Part shown: in pieces, positions 1-6,543 of the stretch
Layout: each line of letters opens with the position of its first letter
Numbering within the stretch: position 1 is the stretch's first letter
Source: G020353235 sp964569555
Lineage (GTDB): Bacteria > Chloroflexota > Dehalococcoidia > Dehalococcoidales > JAUYDJ01
NCBI GenBank assembly: GCA_964569555.1
Contig: CAZMTT010000043.1
Coordinates: forward strand, 1 to 9,978
Length of the DNA: 9,978 nucleotides
Reading direction: 5' to 3'
Notes under the pieces: generated by a model
The model's database searches: none
Seen by the model: only the letters and a program-made list of their open reading frames with translations
What the model was told of the DNA's origin: nothing
Program-made: the position numbers and the translations under genes

Positions 1-228
1 GTGATAGCGGGTGGCTATCTCAGCCGGTGTTTTCCCCGCCTGTTCTGCCTTAATGGTTATCGGCGTGCCGTGCTGGTCGGAACCGGATACCATCAATACC
101 TGATTGCCCTTAGCCCGGTGGTAGCGGGCAAAGATATCCGACGGTAAATATGCTCCGGCAATGTGCCCCAGATGCAACGGACCATCGGCATAGGGCCAGG
201 CTACCCCAATAAAAATTCGCTCACTCAT
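1..228 (-). CDS. metG: methionyl-tRNA synthetase, N-terminal part (cut by window edge)
   Basis: Class I aminoacyl-tRNA synthetase that charges tRNA-Met with methionine in the cytoplasm. Only the first 76 residues are present; the rest lies left of base 1. The visible part starts MSERIFIGVAWPYADGPLHL and contains the class I HIGH signature as HLGH (about residues 19-22), followed by a YLPSDIFARYHR segment and SGSDQHGTPI, all typical of the MetRS Rossmann fold. The ATG at 228 lies 9 bases after the stop of the upstream CxxC gene, so the two are almost certainly co-transcribed with rsmI. The family assignment is firm. The full length and the presence of a C-terminal tRNA-binding domain cannot be judged. 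Confidence 0.95.
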   Translation of the reverse strand, partial: MSERIFIGVAWPYADGPLHLGHIAGAYLPSDIFARYHRAKGNQVLMVSGSDQHGTPITIKAEQAGKTPAEIATRYH

Positions 229-237
229 CGCTATCGT

Positions 238-522
238 CTACTCTTTTTCTTTTTCTTCTTCTTCCTCTTCCGCTTTTTCTTTCTCTTCGGCTTCCGCCTT
301 TTCCTCGCCTTTTCCCTCCACACCTTCCTCCATAAAGGTCAACACCAGTTCCCCGCGCTCCATTTTATTGCGAGCATAGCCCCTCTTCAGGGCACAGTCA
401 ACACAGAGACGCTCGGTGGTGCCGTCTTCCTTCTCAATGGCGAGATAACGCTCCGGGTGCGGTATAAGGCTCTGACAATCATCACACTTTACCTGTCCTG
501 AAGAGATACAACCCCGTCTCAT
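238..522 (-). CDS. small CxxC/CxxC zinc-ribbon-like protein with acidic tail, unknown function
   Basis: A 94-residue protein of a family I cannot name. It has two CxxC pairs, at residues 13-16 (CDDC) and 40-43 (CVDC), spaced as in a zinc ribbon. A basic stretch (ALKRGYARNK) follows, then a low-complexity tail from about residue 70 made almost only of E, K and A. I chose the ATG at 522 over the one at 537 because GGGAGGG lies 6 bases before it, while the upstream ATG has only a weak site. The gene sits 32 bases after rsmI and 9 bases before metG, so a role linked to translation or RNA is a reasonable guess but only an inference. The glutamates of the tail are encoded in a polypurine run. Confidence 0.75.
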   Translation of the reverse strand: MRRGCISSGQVKCDDCQSLIPHPERYLAIEKEDGTTERLCVDCALKRGYARNKMERGELVLTFMEEGVEGKGEEKAEAEEKEKAEEEEEEKEKE

Positions 523-528
523 GTCTAA

Positions 529-535
529 CCCTCCC
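529..535 (-). promoter_or_regulatory. ribosome binding site that decides the start of the CxxC protein
   Basis: On the minus strand this reads GGGAGGG and ends 6 bases before the ATG at 522. It overlaps the alternative upstream ATG at 537, which argues for the shorter 94-residue product. Confidence 0.65.
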
Positions 536-554
536 ATCTCTAGCTAGTTATCTA

Positions 555-1370
555 TCAAGCTTTCTTAAGCCAGGCCCGATACAGCTCTCTCTTGGCTAAA
601 CCGGTATCCCTGGCGACCTGTGCGATGGCTTCTTTCGCCGGTATCCCCGACCGGCGCATCTCCTGTAATTTCCGGGCAATATCTTCCGTCAGCTGAGGCT
701 TATCTGCTTCACGCTTACCCTCAATAACCAGGGCAAACTCCCCCCTCGGCTCGGTAAAATGGGCGATAGCCTGGCTTAGCCTCCCCCGAAAGACCTCCTC
801 ATGAATTTTGGTCAATTCACGACAGACTGCTATCCGGCGGTCACCCAAGACAGCCTGTATGTCCTTCAGGGCAGCTAACAGGCGGTGGGGGGACTCCAGT
901 GCCACTATCGTGCCCTTTTCACCGGCAATTGATTCCAGCCGGCGGCGCCGCTCCCCAGCCCGATGGGGCAGAAAGCCGAGATAGCTGAACCGGTCGGTGG
1001 GCAGTCCGGAGATGACCAGAGCACTGATAACCGCCGAGGGACCGGGAATGGGCACCACCGCAATGCCCCGCTCACTGGCCGCCACGATCAAGTCGTAGCC
1101 GGGGTCAGAAATACCCGGCGTCCCCGCCTCCGAAACCAGCGCGGCGTCCCCCTCTTCAAGCTGGCGCAGCAGGTAATCGAGCTTGGCCTGCCGGCTGTAC
1201 TCGTGATAACTGGTCAGGGGGGTCTTGATGTCATAGGTGGTGAGCAGCCGTTTGGTCTTACGAGTGTCCTCAGCGATAATTAGCTTCACCTCACGTAAAC
1301 AGCGCAGGGCACGCAGTGTCACATCTTCCAGATTGCCAATCGGGGTAGCCACAACATAAAGCGTGGACAT
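555..1370 (-). CDS. rsmI: 16S rRNA (cytidine1402-2'-O)-methyltransferase RsmI
   Basis: SAM-dependent methyltransferase of the tetrapyrrole methylase fold that places the 2'-O-methyl group on C1402 in the decoding centre of 16S rRNA. Its 271 residues carry the family blocks in order: ATPIGNLED (8-16), AEDTRKTKRLL (33-43), VSEAGTPGISDPG (79-91) and PIPGPSA (107-113), then SGLPTDRFSYLGFLP. The C-terminal region (about 225-271) is the short helical domain common in RsmI. Length is normal. It is the first gene of a minus-strand operon continuing into the CxxC protein and metG, and a minus-strand promoter at 1391-1419 puts the transcript start about 14 bases before the ATG. The ribosome binding site is weak (CAGGAT). 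Nothing looks broken. Confidence 0.95.
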   Translation of the reverse strand: MSTLYVVATPIGNLEDVTLRALRCLREVKLIIAEDTRKTKRLLTTYDIKTPLTSYHEYSRQAKLDYLLRQLEEGDAALVSEAGTPGISDPGYDLIVAASERGIAVVPIPGPSAVISALVISGLPTDRFSYLGFLPHRAGERRRRLESIAGEKGTIVALESPHRLLAALKDIQAVLGDRRIAVCRELTKIHEEVFRGRLSQAIAHFTEPRGEFALVIEGKREADKPQLTEDIARKLQEMRRSGIPAKEAIAQVARDTGLAKRELYRAWLKKA

Positions 1371-1390
1371 AACCGTCTATATCCTGAGTC

Positions 1391-1419
1391 ATTATAATTG
1401 ATAAAACGCCCTCCGTCTA
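1391..1419 (-). promoter_or_regulatory. sigma-70-type promoter for the rsmI operon
   Basis: On the minus strand a perfect TATAAT (1391-1396) is preceded at 17 bases by TAGACG (1414-1419), which matches four of six -35 positions. The predicted transcript start, near 1384, leaves a leader of about 14 bases before the rsmI ATG. Confidence 0.65.
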
Positions 1420-1441
1420 CCTTAGCCGGGCGGGGGCATTA

Positions 1442-1470
1442 TTGACACCCAAATAGCCTTTGCTTATAAT
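1442..1470 (+). promoter_or_regulatory. perfect-consensus sigma-70 promoter for the epimerase-guaB3-treT operon
   Basis: TTGACA (1442-1447), a 17-base spacer and TATAAT (1465-1470): a full match at both hexamers and the ideal spacing. The predicted transcript start is about A1477, giving a leader of roughly 45 bases before the ATG at 1523. Such a promoter implies strong, activator-independent transcription. It is arranged back to back with the rsmI promoter, with 22 bases between the two -35 boxes. Confidence 0.85.
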
Positions 1471-1522
1471 TCCATTATATCTGAAACCGCATGGTCAACT
1501 TTCCCGGAGAGGAGGTGCGTTG

Positions 1523-2479
1523 ATGAAGGCTTTAATTACGGGCGGGGCTGGTTTTACCGGCAAAAAGCTGATAAATGAACTGCTCGCCCGCGGTGATAAG
1601 GCCAAGGTACTGGATAAAAACCTGGCCAATCTTGCCGAAATGAAGAGCCCGTATGTCGAGCTTGTCGAGGGCGGCATCGAAGACCGGGAAAAGGTCAAGC
1701 TAGCCGTCAAAGATGCCGATGTCATCTACCACCTAGCGGAGACATTCTCCTCCGACCCCTACGAGGTAGTTGATGTTGACATTAAAGGCATGGTCAACCT
1801 CCTGGAAGCGGCCGTTGCCAATAAGGTCAAGCATTTCCTCTTCGCCAGCACCCATCGGGTCTATGGTAAACCGAGATATGCCCCCATGGACGAGGAGCAC
1901 CCCCTCCACCCCGAAGAATCGCGGCGCCCGCTGTATTCCCTCTCCAAGCTGACCAGAGAGCAGATTGGCCTCACCTACTGGCGGGAACGTGAGATGCCCT
2001 TCACCGTGCTCAGGTGGTGGTATTCGATTGACCCCACCCAGCCAATGCAGGGAAAGGTGCTCAAAGCCATGATTGATAATGCCCTCAAGGGGGAGAAAAT
2101 CAGACTCCCCGACAAGGGTGGCGGGGACTTTATCCTCAATGAGGATACCGTCCGCGGCTTTCTCACCGCCACCCTGAACGAAAAGGGCTTTGGACAGGTC
2201 TTTAACATTACCAGCGGCGCCTATATCACCTGGCTGGACTTAGCCAGAGTCGTCCTTGAGCTGACCGCTTCCTCGTCAAAACTGGAGACGATACCGGCGG
2301 CTAAATGGCAGGGCGACCCCAGCATCACGATGGACACCACCCTGCCCTTTGAATGCAGCCTGGATACCAGCAAGGCAAAGCGCCTGCTCGGCTATAAGCC
2401 GACCTACAGCGCCCAGGAAGTACGCAATATGCTCAGGGACTCCACCGGCAAGCTGGTAGAACTCAGAAAGCAGGGATGA
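1523..2479 (+). CDS. NAD-dependent epimerase/dehydratase (extended SDR)
   Basis: A 318-residue extended short-chain dehydrogenase, the class that epimerises, dehydrates or reduces nucleotide sugars and related substrates. It has the N-terminal dinucleotide motif GGAGFTG (7-13), an acidic residue after the second strand (D31), the catalytic pair YSLSK (Y138, K142), and the strand FLFASTHRVYG (105-115) that supplies the Ser/Thr of the active site. The substrate cannot be read from the sequence. I chose the ATG at 1523 because AGGAGGTG (1510-1517) ends 5 bases before it; a longer in-frame TTG start at 1460 would fall inside the promoter -10 region. It is the first gene of an operon with the GuaB3-like and TreT-like genes. 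The neighbouring glycosyltransferase makes a sugar-nucleotide substrate plausible, but that is inference. Confidence 0.88.
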   Translation: MKALITGGAGFTGKKLINELLARGDKAKVLDKNLANLAEMKSPYVELVEGGIEDREKVKLAVKDADVIYHLAETFSSDPYEVVDVDIKGMVNLLEAAVANKVKHFLFASTHRVYGKPRYAPMDEEHPLHPEESRRPLYSLSKLTREQIGLTYWREREMPFTVLRWWYSIDPTQPMQGKVLKAMIDNALKGEKIRLPDKGGGDFILNEDTVRGFLTATLNEKGFGQVFNITSGAYITWLDLARVVLELTASSSKLETIPAAKWQGDPSITMDTTLPFECSLDTSKAKRLLGYKPTYSAQEVRNMLRDSTGKLVELRKQG

Positions 2480-2516
2480 GAGTCACCCTGATGGCGAGTT
2501 TGCCAGCACTCTCATC
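2475..2516 (+). other. stem-loop spanning the epimerase stop codon
   Basis: GATGAGAGT (2475-2483) and ACTCTCATC (2508-2516) form a perfect 9-bp inverted repeat, and TGGC/GCCA (2492-2495 and 2502-2505) can form an inner stem. The left arm includes the TGA stop. No T-run follows, so this is not a classic intrinsic terminator. It may be an mRNA-stabilising or attenuating hairpin between genes of one operon. Confidence 0.5.
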
Positions 2517-2563
2517 TGGCTCCTGATGCTGGTGATAATATCTTAATATTTAAGGAGGAATGA

Positions 2564-3712
2564 ATGGCGATACCCCAATTTAAGCAGCTCCGACCCGCCT
2601 ACGGATTTGACGAAGTGGCTATTGTGCCTGGAGATGTTACCGTCAATCCCGACCAGACCAACATTGACTTAAAGATAGGCAAGATTACCTTCTCCATCCC
2701 CATTCTAGCCGCCGCCATGGATGCGGTCACCGATGTCAATATGGCCATCTTAATGAGCCAGCTAGGCGGTCTGGCGGTGTTCCACCTGGAGGGAATACAG
2801 ACCCGCTATGATAACCCCGCAGAGATATACGCTGAAATCGCTCAAGCCTCCGACAGCCAGGTCACCGCACTGCTGCAGAAGATATACTCAGCACCAATCA
2901 AGGAAAACCTTATCGGCGAGCGGATACAGGCCATCAAGAAGGCAAAGGCAACCTGTGCGGTGTCGGTTACGCCCGCCAATACCAAACGCTTTGGCCCCCT
3001 GACTGTCGAAGCCAAAGCTGATATTCTGTTCGTCCAGTCCACGGTAACCACTGCCCGACATGTTTCCAAAAGCTATCGCGGGCTGGTCTTTGCCGAACTC
3101 TGCCAATCCATACCGATGCCGATAGTGGTCGGTAACTGCGTCAGCTACAGCGCCTGTCTGGAGCTGATGAGGACCGGAGTTTCCGGTGTCCTGGTCGGGG
3201 TTGGCCCCGGTGCCGCCTGCACCACGCGAGAAGTCCTCGGTGTTGGCGTCCCCCAGATAACCGCCACCATGGACTGTGCCGCCGCCAGAGAGCAATACAA
3301 GAAAGAATCAGGCCGCTATGTGCCCGTTATTACCGATGGCGGTTTTACCAAGGGCAGCGACTTATGTAAAGCGGTTGTCGCCGGCGCCGATGCGGTAATG
3401 ATCGGCTCCCTCTTCGCCAAAGCCAAAGAGGCCCCCGGTCACGGTTACCACTGGGGTATGTCCCACCCCCACCCGGCACTGCCGCGGGGGACCCGCATAA
3501 AAGTGGGCACCAGCACATCACTCAAGCAAATTCTTTTTGGCCCGACCTCGGTTACCGACGGCCGTGAAAACCTGGTCGGTGCCCTGCGCACCGCGATGGG
3601 TGTCTGCGGGGTGACCACCATCCCTGAGATGCAGAAGGTTGAGATGGTAATCGCGCCATCCATTGTTACCGAAGGCAAAATATGGCAGCTGTCGGCTCTT
3701 AAGGGAAGTTAA
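2564..3712 (+). CDS. guaB3: GuaB3-family IMP dehydrogenase-related protein
   Basis: A 382-residue TIM-barrel protein of the IMP dehydrogenase/GMP reductase superfamily. It carries the superfamily loop GVGPGAACTTR (212-222) with the thioimidate-forming cysteine at C219, the phosphate-binding DGG (258-260), and the early PILAAAMDAVTD block (46-57). The two CBS domains that interrupt classical GuaB are absent, and the length and sequence style fit the GuaB3 subfamily. Classical enzymes oxidise IMP to XMP; a cyanobacterial GuaB3 has been reported to act as a GMP reductase, so the direction here should not be assumed. AAGGAGG (2552-2558) lies 5 bases before the ATG. The stop is followed one base later by the ATG of the TreT-like gene, so translation is probably coupled. 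Confidence 0.88.
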   Translation: MAIPQFKQLRPAYGFDEVAIVPGDVTVNPDQTNIDLKIGKITFSIPILAAAMDAVTDVNMAILMSQLGGLAVFHLEGIQTRYDNPAEIYAEIAQASDSQVTALLQKIYSAPIKENLIGERIQAIKKAKATCAVSVTPANTKRFGPLTVEAKADILFVQSTVTTARHVSKSYRGLVFAELCQSIPMPIVVGNCVSYSACLELMRTGVSGVLVGVGPGAACTTREVLGVGVPQITATMDCAAAREQYKKESGRYVPVITDGGFTKGSDLCKAVVAGADAVMIGSLFAKAKEAPGHGYHWGMSHPHPALPRGTRIKVGTSTSLKQILFGPTSVTDGRENLVGALRTAMGVCGVTTIPEMQKVEMVIAPSIVTEGKIWQLSALKGS

Positions 3713-3713
3713 C

Positions 3714-4958
3714 ATGCTTCAGAAGGTCTCCTTGGGCACGGCTGACATTAACAAATACCGCTGGGTAGAAGCCGAGGACATTGTTGACGAAGTTGTCAGC
3801 CTGGGTAATGACCTCAAAGGGCTGAGGCTGTGCCACATCAATTCCACCCCCTTCGGTGGCGGGGTGGCTGAGCTCCTGGTCTCCTATATTCCGCTGATGC
3901 GCTCACTGGGTATTTGCGCCGACTGGCAGGTCATCCGTGGTGACCGCCGCTTCTTCACCATCACCAAAGCCCTGCATAATGCCCTGCAGGGTGCTTCCTT
4001 TGAGGCGATTGAGCAACCGAAGACGAGGCGGGAATACCAGAACCACAACCTGGCCAACGCCCGCGAGCTGGATACCAATTATGATGTTTTCATCGTGAAC
4101 GACCCCCAGCCCGCCGCCCTGCGCCACTATCTGGCCGACAACAACGCCAAATGGATCTGGCGCTGCCATGTTGACAGCTCCCAGCCGGATGAAGCGGTGT
4201 GGGACTTCCTGCGCCCCTATATTGAGCAGCACGACGCCGCCGTTTTTACCACCGAGAAGTTTATTCCCCGGAATCTTAATATCACCAATATCGCCACCAT
4301 GGCACCGGCTATCTGCCCCTTCAGTTCCAAGAACATGTACATTAAAAAACACGTCTGCCGTGAAATGCTGGACAACCTGGGCTTTGACATCAATCGCCTT
4401 ATTATCACCCAGGTCTCCCGCTTTGACCGCTGGAAAGACCCCTTCGGAACCATGGCTGCCTACCGCCTGGCCAAAGAAAAGATACCCGGGCTTCAGCTAG
4501 CCATGGTGGGCAGTTTTGCCCCCGACGACCCCGAGTCCTGGGATATGCATGCCGCCATTAACGCTGAAGCCATCAAGGATGATGACATCTTCGTCTTCTC
4601 CAACCTAACCGGTGTCGGCAATATGGAGGTCAATGCCTTCCAGAGAGCCTCTGATTTGATTATTCAGAAGTCAATCAGAGAGGGCTTCGGGCTGGTGGTA
4701 GCCGAGGCACTATGGAAAGAAACCCTGGTGGTGGCCGGTAATGCCGGCGGCATTCCACTGCAAATGCCCGGTGAACTGAGCAATTACCTGGTTAACAGCG
4801 TGGAGGAATGCGCCGACAAGATAGTCTATCTGTTGAAGAATCCAGCAGTGGCCATAAGACTGGGCAAAGAAGGCAAGGAAATCGTCAGGCAGAACTTCCT
4901 TATGACCCGGCTATTAAGGGACGAGCTCCGCCTGATAAAGAGCCTGGTGGGGAAATAA
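3714..4958 (+). CDS. treT: trehalose synthase (TreT-type GT4 glycosyltransferase)
   Basis: A 414-residue retaining GT-B glycosyltransferase. TreT joins glucose from a nucleotide-glucose donor to free glucose to give trehalose in one reversible cytoplasmic step. The N-terminal HINSTPFGGGVAELL (41-55) is the hallmark of this family, VNDPQP (128-133) and WRCHVDSS (149-156) are also typical, and the donor-side motifs RFDRWKDP (236-243) and EGFGLVVAE (E323 and E331, the E-x7-E pair of GT4) are intact. I chose the ATG at 3714 because GGGAAG precedes it at 5 bases and it directly follows the guaB3 stop; an earlier in-frame start at 3663 would overlap that gene by 50 bases. Retaining trehalose phosphorylases are similar in the N-terminal part and remain an alternative. 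Trehalose would serve as a compatible solute or reserve sugar. Confidence 0.8.
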   Translation: MLQKVSLGTADINKYRWVEAEDIVDEVVSLGNDLKGLRLCHINSTPFGGGVAELLVSYIPLMRSLGICADWQVIRGDRRFFTITKALHNALQGASFEAIEQPKTRREYQNHNLANARELDTNYDVFIVNDPQPAALRHYLADNNAKWIWRCHVDSSQPDEAVWDFLRPYIEQHDAAVFTTEKFIPRNLNITNIATMAPAICPFSSKNMYIKKHVCREMLDNLGFDINRLIITQVSRFDRWKDPFGTMAAYRLAKEKIPGLQLAMVGSFAPDDPESWDMHAAINAEAIKDDDIFVFSNLTGVGNMEVNAFQRASDLIIQKSIREGFGLVVAEALWKETLVVAGNAGGIPLQMPGELSNYLVNSVEECADKIVYLLKNPAVAIRLGKEGKEIVRQNFLMTRLLRDELRLIKSLVGK

Positions 4959-4964
4959 TTTAAA

Positions 4965-5765
4965 CTAGACGAGTCTATCAGACTCGTCTTCTTCTTCCTC
5001 TTCTTCCTCTTCAGCACCGGCTTCGGCCACGGGAACGACACGGGGCAGCAATGCCTCGGCTTTCTTCCGCTTGCGCTGTGGCGGAAAAATTAGCTTGTCG
5101 ATTATCCCCCGTAGAGTTTTCACCCTGTCCACAGCCTGCCCCACCCCCACCTCTATGACCACCCCATCCACCCCCGCCTCCCACAGGGACTGCAACTCCC
5201 CGGCAGTTACTTCAGCCGGTACTGAAACCAGCAGAGGCTTGGCTAATAATTCGGCAAAGCGCTGGAAGAGCATCAGATGATGCCAGGTAAGGCTGTCCTT
5301 CTTGCCGCCATTGATAAGCACCGCATCCACCGGCAGCTCGCCCGCCGCCCGGAGCAAGCCCTCGCCCAGCGATGCCTCTACCTCTAATACCTTGCCCAGT
5401 TCCTTATTTTGGGCGATGCTTATCGGCGTGGTCGCCGCCGGGAAGACAATAAAATCAGCGCCGGCTTTAGCCATGGGCGCTACATCTTTGACGGCAATGT
5501 CCTTCAGCCACCCACCCCATATTACCTTGGGCGCCGCCTGAGTAACTTTAGTGAAGGCCTTAGCGGCTAGACCTGCCTTGGCGATGGCAACCAGCCCGGC
5601 ATCAGCCCCGGCCACCCGTTTATCCAGCTGCTCAACATCAGCCCCCGCCAGACTGGCCACCAGCAGCATTTTGGGTTTGGCTGACAGTGATGCTCCCGCC
5701 CTGAACCCAATCGGTTGGGGCGCAACCCGCGAAATCTGATTAAGCCTGTCGATAAACTTACTCAT
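4965..5765 (-). CDS. TIM-barrel-like protein with poly-glutamate tail, unknown function
   Basis: A 266-residue protein I do not recognise. Its body alternates short hydrophobic strands with helices in a (beta/alpha)8-like order: MLLVASL (33-39), GLVAI (57-61), VIWGGW (81-86), DFIVFPA (104-110), DAVLING (147-153), PLLVSVP (177-183) and GVVIEVG (201-207). Many strands end in G, D or N, as in aldolase-type barrels, but no diagnostic catalytic motif is visible. After about residue 228 comes a basic PPQRKRKK segment, a P/V/A linker and a tail with eight consecutive glutamates (252-259) then DESDRLV. The ATG is preceded by GGTGGAG, and a good promoter lies at 5808-5836. It is transcribed alone and converges on treT with a 6-base gap. 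It may be an enzyme or a phosphate-ligand binder; that is a guess. Confidence 0.8.
   Translation of the reverse strand: MSKFIDRLNQISRVAPQPIGFRAGASLSAKPKMLLVASLAGADVEQLDKRVAGADAGLVAIAKAGLAAKAFTKVTQAAPKVIWGGWLKDIAVKDVAPMAKAGADFIVFPAATTPISIAQNKELGKVLEVEASLGEGLLRAAGELPVDAVLINGGKKDSLTWHHLMLFQRFAELLAKPLLVSVPAEVTAGELQSLWEAGVDGVVIEVGVGQAVDRVKTLRGIIDKLIFPPQRKRKKAEALLPRVVPVAEAGAEEEEEEEEDESDRLV
4967..4989. terminator. bidirectional intrinsic terminator between convergent genes
   Basis: AGACGAGTCT (4967-4976), a 3-base loop and AGACTCGTCT (4980-4989) form a perfect 10-bp hairpin. On the plus strand it begins 8 bases after the trehalose synthase stop and runs into the T-rich TTCTTCTTCC. On the minus strand it is built from the final codons of the TIM-barrel gene and is followed by AGTTTAAATTATTT. 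Neither side has a pure T-run, so efficiency is uncertain, but the position between converging genes supports the call. Confidence 0.7.
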
Positions 5766-5807
5766 CCCGCTCCACCTGGGCCAATCTTTAGGTTAAACTA
5801 GTGAAAG

Positions 5808-5836
5808 ATTATAAAAGAAATCCAGAGGGAATTCAA
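5808..5836 (-). promoter_or_regulatory. sigma-70-type promoter for the TIM-barrel gene
   Basis: On the minus strand TTGAAT (5831-5836), a 17-base spacer and a perfect TATAAT (5808-5813). The predicted start, near 5801, leaves a leader of about 35 bases. Its -35 box overlaps that of the rightward promoter. Confidence 0.7.
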
Positions 5837-5860
5837 TTCAGCTCCCCTTAATGCTAGAAT
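5832..5860 (+). promoter_or_regulatory. extended -10 promoter for the macro-domain gene
   Basis: TAGAAT (5855-5860) is preceded by TGC at 5852-5854, which makes an extended -10 element. The -35 candidate TTCAAT (5832-5837), 17 bases upstream, matches only three positions, as is common when the -10 is extended. The predicted start is near 5867, about 30 bases before the ATG at 5897. Confidence 0.6.
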
Positions 5861-5896
5861 ATATTACGGGACAACAACCGGAAAAGGGACTGACTG

Positions 5897-6457
5897 ATGG
5901 CCGAAAAACCAACCGAAATACTCATCGGGCAGACCAGACTGTCCATAATACTAGGCGACATCACCCGGCAGGCTACCGGGGCAATCGTTAACGCCGCCAA
6001 CCCCGGCCTGATGGGTGGCGGCGGGGTGGACGGTGCCATCCACCACGCCGGCGGAGCAGCTATCCGAGAAGAATGCCAGCAAATCGTGGCCCGGCAGGGC
6101 CGCCTGCCCACCGGCCAGGCAGTGATAACCGGCGGCGGAAATTTGAAGGCAAAATACGTAATCCACACCGTAGGCCCGGTCTGGCACGGTGGTGATAAGG
6201 GCGAAGCGGCGCTCCTGGCCAGCGCCTACCGGGAGAGCCTCAAGGTAGCCACCGAGCATAAGCTGACCAGTATTTCCTTCCCCTCAATAAGCACCGGTGC
6301 CTTCGGCTACCCGCTGGCTGAAGCCGCCCGGCTTGCCCTCACCACAGTGGCTTCGTTTCTCCAGGAAGAGACCACCTCATTGAAAGAGGCGGTATTCGTG
6401 CTCTTCTATCCCCGAGCCTATGAAGGCTACTGCCTGGCGCTAAAAGAGCTGAGTTAG
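5897..6457 (+). CDS. macro-domain protein, probable ADP-ribose / O-acetyl-ADP-ribose hydrolase
   Basis: A 186-residue stand-alone macro domain of the MacroD/YmdB type. These proteins bind ADP-ribose and remove it from O-acetyl-ADP-ribose or from mono-ADP-ribosylated proteins. The whole ligand pocket is visible: GDIT (20-23) with the adenine-contacting aspartate D21, NAAN (32-35), the glycine-rich loop GGGGVDGAIH (40-49), and ISTGAFGYP (131-139), the phosphate loop. Residues needed for activity in the MacroD class (N32/N35 and D45 with the glycine loop) are present, so it is likely active. AAGGGA lies upstream of the ATG. The gene has its own promoter, divergent from the TIM-barrel gene, and no ADP-ribosyltransferase is seen in the window, so its partner is unknown. 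Confidence 0.93.
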   Translation: MAEKPTEILIGQTRLSIILGDITRQATGAIVNAANPGLMGGGGVDGAIHHAGGAAIREECQQIVARQGRLPTGQAVITGGGNLKAKYVIHTVGPVWHGGDKGEAALLASAYRESLKVATEHKLTSISFPSISTGAFGYPLAEAARLALTTVASFLQEETTSLKEAVFVLFYPRAYEGYCLALKELS

Positions 6458-6499
6458 GGTATTGCCCTTCAGCTAATTCACCCCCTCCCCGTCAATTAA

Positions 6500-6542
6500 G
6501 CGGACAACTGTCACATTTTAATGCAGTTATAACGCCTTTTTT
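6500..6542 (+). terminator. weak intrinsic terminator after the macro-domain gene
   Basis: GCG (6500-6502) and AACTG (6506-6510) can pair with CAGTT (6524-6528) and CGC (6533-6535), with a small internal loop and a 13-base apical loop. A TTTTTT run (6537-6542) follows. The stem is imperfect, so the call is tentative. Confidence 0.4.
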
Positions 6543-6543
6543 A

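Noticed and set aside
163..501. 112-residue plus-strand frame with a phenylalanine-rich run that mimics a membrane helix
   Set aside because: The F-rich run is the antisense reading of the Glu/Lys tail of the CxxC protein, and the frame crosses two well-supported minus-strand genes.
963..1283. 106-residue open frame on the plus strand opposite rsmI
   Set aside because: It overlaps conserved rsmI motifs on the other strand and has no start signals or family resemblance.
2888..3295. 135-residue open frame on the minus strand inside the guaB3-like gene
   Set aside because: It lies fully antisense to a strongly conserved gene, has no ribosome binding site, and its composition is what reading the opposite strand of GC-rich codons produces.
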